Shown: positions 6,559-9,654 of the stretch, piece by piece
Layout: every line of letters starts with the position of its first letter
Position numbering within the stretch: position 1 is the stretch's first letter
Assembly (NCBI GenBank): GCA_021821235.1
Contig: JAKACS010000076.1
Location: 1 to 9,654, forward strand
Direction: 5' to 3'
DNA length: 9,654 nucleotides
Source of the DNA: Bacillota bacterium
GTDB lineage: Bacteria; Bacillota; Bacilli; Bacillales_B; DSM-18226
Notes under the pieces: generated by a model
Seen by the model: the letters and a program-made list of their open reading frames with translations, nothing else
Database searches by the model: none
Told to the model about the DNA's origin: nothing
Translations under genes and position numbers: made by a program

Positions 6559-7743
6559 ATGAGTGCAGATGCAATTTTAAATGTAAAGGACTTGGCAGAT
6601 GAGGTAAAGGAAGATGTCATCCGCTGGAGAAGACATTTGCATGAAAATCCGGAATTGTCTTTTCAGGAAGAAAAAACAGCACAATTTGTTTATGATACCC
6701 TTGCTTCCTTCGGCAATCTGAAACTTTCAAGACCAACAAAAACAAGTGTGATGGCTAGATTAATCGGAAGTCAGCCTGGCAAAGTTTTAGCGATTCGCGC
6801 CGATATGGACGCGCTACCGATTCACGAGGAAAACACCTTCGAATTTGCGAGTAAAAACCCTGGTGTTATGCATGCGTGCGGTCATGACGGTCATACCGCA
6901 ATGCTATTGGGAACAGCAAAAGTGCTGTCAAAGCTGGCATCCGAAATCAAAGGGGAAGTGCGTTTCTTTTTCCAGCATGCAGAGGAGTTGTTTCCGGGCG
7001 GTGCAGAAGAAATGGTTCAGGCTGGCGTCATGGATGGAGTCGATCTTGTGATTGGTGCTCATTTGTGGTCGCCAATTGAAAAAGGAAAAGTTGGCATTAG
7101 CTACGGGTCAATGATGGCAGCACCGGATACTTTTTATATAACAGTTAAAGGCAAAGGAGGGCATGCGGCGCTTCCACACGATACGATTGATTCGATTGCC
7201 ATCGCTGCTCAAGTCGTTACCAACCTGCAGCATATTGTTTCGCGTAATACGGATCCATTAGACAATTTGGTCGTTTCGGTTACGCAATTTATCGGCGGTA
7301 CTACACATAACGTCATTCCTGGTTCTGTTGAACTGTGTGGCACGGTTCGCAGTTTTGACGCAAAATTGCGCGAGTCGATTCCAGGGAAAATGGAGCAAAT
7401 TGTGAAGGGGATTACTTCCGCACATGGTGCCAACTATGACTTTCAATATGTAAATGGTTACCGTCCAGTTATCAATGATGACGAAGTGACAAAGGTACTT
7501 GAAGAAACGGTTCTGGAAGTGTTTGGGCAGGAGGCGCTTGATCATATGCGACCAAACATGGGCGGGGAAGACTTTTCAGCATTTCAACAAAAGGCACCAG
7601 GAGCCTTCTTCTATGTTGGAGCAGGAAATGCAGAAAAGGGGATTACCTACCCACATCATCACGCCAGATTTACGATTGACGAAGATGCATTGGAAATTGG
7701 TGTTAAAGTGTTTCTCCATGCTACCTTTAAATTTTTGAACTAA
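6559..7743 (+). CDS. M20D-family amidohydrolase (aminoacylase / N-acyl-amino acid hydrolase-like)
   Basis: Cytoplasmic metal-dependent amidohydrolase, 394 aa from the ATG at 6559 (396 from 6553), typical of the M20D group that includes hippurate hydrolases, N-acetyl-amino acid deacetylases and IAA-amino acid hydrolases. Family landmarks in order: WRRHLHENPELSF (23-35), IRADMDALPI (79-88), HACGHDGH (105-112, metal ligands Cys107 and His109), QHAEE (139-143, Glu142 as general base and Glu143 as ligand), GAHLWS (166-171, His168), GKGGHAALPH (198-207, dimer-domain His202), THNVIPG (249-255), MGGEDFSAF (334-342) and HHHARFTIDE (366-375, last metal His probably 367). The usual HHPRF is HHARF here, a mild variation. 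It belongs to a different M20 branch from the preceding gene, so the two are not a recent duplication. It probably releases an amino acid from an N-acyl or amide precursor; the substrate is unknown. Confidence 0.9.
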   Translation: MSADAILNVKDLADEVKEDVIRWRRHLHENPELSFQEEKTAQFVYDTLASFGNLKLSRPTKTSVMARLIGSQPGKVLAIRADMDALPIHEENTFEFASKNPGVMHACGHDGHTAMLLGTAKVLSKLASEIKGEVRFFFQHAEELFPGGAEEMVQAGVMDGVDLVIGAHLWSPIEKGKVGISYGSMMAAPDTFYITVKGKGGHAALPHDTIDSIAIAAQVVTNLQHIVSRNTDPLDNLVVSVTQFIGGTTHNVIPGSVELCGTVRSFDAKLRESIPGKMEQIVKGITSAHGANYDFQYVNGYRPVINDDEVTKVLEETVLEVFGQEALDHMRPNMGGEDFSAFQQKAPGAFFYVGAGNAEKGITYPHHHARFTIDEDALEIGVKVFLHATFKFLN

Positions 7744-7769
7744 CGCTCTCGCTAACGGATGTTACCTTT

Positions 7770-7821
7770 TGCTATGCCTTACCTTGTTTCAGGGGCCGTT
7801 TTCTGGGACGGTCGCATAGCA
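7770..7821 (+). promoter_or_regulatory. Nested hairpin in the 126-nt intercistronic gap (possible mRNA processing or control element)
   Basis: The gap 7744-7869 holds no credible gene; the in-frame ATG at 7759 lacks a SD and would only add an unrelated 37-residue leader. It can fold: TGCTATGC (7770-7777) pairs perfectly with GCATAGCA (7814-7821), and inside it GGCCGTT (7794-7800) pairs with GACGGTC (7807-7813) with two G-U pairs. The two stems abut on their 3' side, leaving a 16-nt unpaired stretch at 7778-7793. The nearest T-run (7832-7837) starts 10 nt past the stem, so this is not a standard terminator. A smaller TAAC/GTTA hairpin lies at 7753-7764. It may adjust enzyme versus transporter expression. 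It matches no riboswitch class I recognise. Confidence 0.35.
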
Positions 7822-7857
7822 GTATCGAAATGTTTTTTGGAAAATTCACAAAATATT

Positions 7858-7863
7858 AGGAGG
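7858..7863 (+). promoter_or_regulatory. Ribosome binding site that sets the start of the small membrane protein
   Basis: AGGAGG at 7858-7863 lies 6 nt before the ATG at 7870 and fixes the start there instead of at the upstream in-frame ATG at 7759. Confidence 0.88.
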
Positions 7864-7869
7864 CCTTCA

Positions 7870-8064
7870 ATGAAACTTTATCACTTATTGGCACTTCTCC
7901 CTTTCATTGGAATATTAGTTGGCATCTTCTTTACGAATCGTGTGACACCGTACATTTTGGGCATGCCATTTATTTTATTCTGGATCGTTTTTTGGATTTT
8001 GATGACTTCAGCGATAATGGCCGTTATTTATAAACTGGATCCGAAAAATAAGGAGGGAGTATAA
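7870..8064 (+). CDS. Small DUF3311-type membrane protein, partner of the downstream symporter
   Basis: A 64-residue hydrophobic protein with two predicted membrane helices, about residues 5-22 and 33-53, separated by the short segment TNRVTPYILGMPF and ending in a charged tail (YKLDPKNKEGV). The pattern of Asn-Arg-Val-x-Pro, Gly-x-Pro-Phe and a terminal Tyr-Lys-Leu-Asp-Pro is characteristic of DUF3311 proteins, which are usually encoded directly before an SSS-family symporter. Here too its TAA stop is followed at once by the symporter ATG (TAAATG), and the symporter SD lies in its last codons, implying tight co-expression. A role as a small accessory subunit or assembly factor is inference from this pairing; no biochemical activity can be read from the sequence. 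Confidence 0.82.
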   Translation: MKLYHLLALLPFIGILVGIFFTNRVTPYILGMPFILFWIVFWILMTSAIMAVIYKLDPKNKEGV

Positions 8065-9543
8065 ATGAATTCAGCGTTGATTATTATTTTTGGATTTTTA
8101 TTGTTAACCATGCTTCTCGGGATCCAAGCTAAAAAAGGAAAGGATATGAATCTCGAACAATGGACAGTTGGCGGTCGAGGTTTTGGTTCCATCTTTGTCT
8201 TTTTATTGATGGCAGGGGAGATCTATACAACCTTTACTTTCCTTGGCGGCAGTGGCTGGGCGTACGGTAAGGGCGGACCTACTTTCTATATTCTCGCCTA
8301 TGGCTGCTTGGCATATATTATGTCGTACTGGATGCTACCAGCAATTTGGAAATATGCGAAAGAAAACAATTTGATGTCCCAGTCCGACTTTTTTGTTAGC
8401 AAATACAAAAGCCCCTATCTTGGTGTGTTTGTCTCTCTTGTTGGAGTCGTAGCTCTGATTCCTTATCTAGTTTTGCAATTAAAAGGGTTAGGAATAATTG
8501 TTTCAGAAGCATCTTATGGAAAAATATCACCGACGATTGCTATTTGGATCGGAGTTATCGCGGTTACCGTATATGTTATGATTTCGGGAATTCACGGATC
8601 AGCCTGGACAGCTGTAATCAAAGATACAATGATTCTTGGAATTGTCTTGTTTCTTGGAATCTATCTCCCGTATCATTACTATGGCGGCATTCAGCCGATG
8701 TTTGAGGCAATTAATCAAGCAAAGCCAGGTTTTATTACCTTGCCGCAAAGCGGTTTAAGTAGTTCATGGTTTGTCTCAACCGTTCTTTTAACCGCACTTG
8801 GCTTTTACGCCTGGCCGCATACATTTGGGTCAATCTATTCTGCGCAAAATGAAAAAGTCTTTCGGAAAAATGCAATTATCATGCCGTTATATCAATTAGT
8901 ATTGCTGTTTGTTTTCTTCGTTGGTTTTGCAGCAATTCTCCAAGTAAAAGGCTTGGAGGGCCCTGCTGCCGATTTGTCCCTATTGCGGTTATCAATGAAA
9001 ACATTTGATCCGTGGATCGTTGGCATAATTGGTGCAGCCGGCCTGCTGACAGCAATTGTTCCGGGTTCGATGATTTTAATGGCGGCGCCCACACTTTTGG
9101 CGAAAAATGTCTATAAAGTTTTTCGTCCCCAGGCAACTGATCAGCAGGTTTCAAGACTAGCGAAAAATCTTGTCCCAGTCGTTGCTCTCATTGCTCTTTA
9201 TTTTACTTTTAAAGGTGGGAATACCATTGTGACGTTGCTGCTGATGGGTTACAGCTTGGTGACCCAACTATTCCCGGCTCTTATTTCAAGCTTGTTTAAA
9301 AACAATTTTGTTACAAAACAAGGAGCGTTTCTTGGGATTGCCGCCGGTGTGTTTACAGTCGCGTATACGACGATTGCCCAGACAACGATTGGCACTCTTT
9401 TCCCAAGCCTGCCACAATCAATCAAAGATTTAAATGTTGGAATCATTGCCCTTATGATCAATTTGGTTGTTACCTTCGGGGTGAGTCTTCTTACGCGTTC
9501 CATCAATCCAGCCAGAACGGAAACAGATGAAATTATTGCATAA
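8065..9543 (+). CDS. Sodium:solute symporter (SSS family), MctP-like
   Basis: Inner-membrane cation-coupled uptake transporter, 492 aa. The ATG at 8065 follows AGGAGG (8051-8056) by 8 nt. About 13 membrane segments can be placed, roughly at residues 3-20, 40-62, 72-95, 117-138, 155-174, 184-204, 233-256, 271-293, 316-345, 366-382, 386-410, 419-438 and 457-477, the usual SSS topology. Family signals are WTVGGRGFGSIFVFLLMAGE (33-52) in the first core helix, GIHGSAWTAVIKDTMILG (175-192), and GLLTAIVPGSMILMAAPTLL (326-345), the expected region of the Na2 site. The GIHGSAWTAV-type motif and the DUF3311 partner point to the MctP (monocarboxylate/alanine permease) side of the family more than to PutP or PanF. 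The substrate may be a small carboxylate, an amino acid or the amide processed by the upstream enzymes. Last gene of its operon, followed by a terminator. Confidence 0.9.
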   Translation: MNSALIIIFGFLLLTMLLGIQAKKGKDMNLEQWTVGGRGFGSIFVFLLMAGEIYTTFTFLGGSGWAYGKGGPTFYILAYGCLAYIMSYWMLPAIWKYAKENNLMSQSDFFVSKYKSPYLGVFVSLVGVVALIPYLVLQLKGLGIIVSEASYGKISPTIAIWIGVIAVTVYVMISGIHGSAWTAVIKDTMILGIVLFLGIYLPYHYYGGIQPMFEAINQAKPGFITLPQSGLSSSWFVSTVLLTALGFYAWPHTFGSIYSAQNEKVFRKNAIIMPLYQLVLLFVFFVGFAAILQVKGLEGPAADLSLLRLSMKTFDPWIVGIIGAAGLLTAIVPGSMILMAAPTLLAKNVYKVFRPQATDQQVSRLAKNLVPVVALIALYFTFKGGNTIVTLLLMGYSLVTQLFPALISSLFKNNFVTKQGAFLGIAAGVFTVAYTTIAQTTIGTLFPSLPQSIKDLNVGIIALMINLVVTFGVSLLTRSINPARTETDEIIA

Positions 9544-9568
9544 AGTGAAACTTCAATCGTGGATAAAC

Positions 9569-9600
9569 CAAAACAGGATGGCCGAGCCATCCTGTTTTGT
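9569..9600. terminator. Rho-independent terminator after the symporter gene, symmetrical
   Basis: A perfect 14-bp stem (9569-9582 pairing with 9586-9599, core ACAGGATGGC/GCCATCCTGT) closes on the three-base loop CGA. Four A residues on the left and four T residues on the right form its base, so it could stop transcription from either direction. It lies 25 nt after the symporter stop. The remaining 54 bases to the window end are A+T-rich, and I see no feature in them. Confidence 0.88.
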
Positions 9601-9654
9601 TAAATAATTTGTTTATTCACATGTTTTTCTGCAAAAAAAATTTCTAAAAAGTGA

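Noticed and set aside
7759..7869. N-terminal extension of the small DUF3311-type protein from the ATG at 7759
   Set aside because: No SD precedes 7759, the added 37 residues do not resemble the family, and a perfect AGGAGG sits 6 nt before the ATG at 7870.
1..9654. Mobile element, phage, CRISPR or defence system
   Set aside because: No transposase, integrase, direct-repeat array, tRNA or attachment-like repeats were seen; gene order and style are even across the window and typical of a chromosomal metabolic locus.

Overview
The window looks like chromosomal DNA from a low-to-moderate G+C Firmicute, most likely a Bacillaceae relative. The reasons are the strong AGGAGG-type ribosome binding sites before nearly every gene, the use of TTG and GTG starts, A+T-rich intergenic gaps, hairpin-plus-T-run terminators, a Gram-positive lipoprotein signal on the binding protein, and the protein families themselves. 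No RNA genes, insertion sequences, CRISPR arrays or phage genes were seen. All the genes read as intact, apart from the first, which is cut by the window edge.

Layout. (1) Positions 1-3176, plus strand: the distal part of a branched-chain-amino-acid-type (HAAT/Liv) ABC importer operon. It holds the C-terminal end of a LivM-like permease, a LivG-like ATPase, a LivF-like ATPase and a lipoprotein substrate-binding protein, and closes with a strong terminator at about 3180-3218. (2) Positions 3229-5079, minus strand: a 616-aa GAF + PucR/CdaR-type transcriptional regulator, convergent with the ABC operon. (3) Positions 5080-5312: an A+T-rich divergent promoter region. (4) Positions 5313-9543, plus strand: two different M20-family metallo-amidohydrolases (a carbamoylase/allantoate-amidohydrolase type, then an M20D aminoacylase/carboxypeptidase type), a 126-nt gap that can fold, a 64-residue DUF3311-type membrane protein, and a 492-residue sodium:solute symporter resembling MctP. 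A second terminator lies at about 9569-9600.

Working model (inference): the locus is a catabolic module for a small amide, ureide or N-substituted amino acid. The two permeases bring in substrate or related compounds, the two M20 enzymes remove carbamoyl/acyl or ureido groups as carbon and nitrogen sources, and the GAF-PucR protein senses the substrate or an intermediate and controls the divergent operon and perhaps the ABC operon. The substrate cannot be read from the sequence. The least ordinary points are a degenerate ABC signature loop in the LivG-like subunit (with the LivF subunit carrying Gln at the H-switch, so the two ATP sites should be unequal), a nested hairpin in the 7744-7869 intercistronic gap, an inverted repeat in the divergent promoter, and the joining of two transport systems to a two-amidohydrolase cassette.
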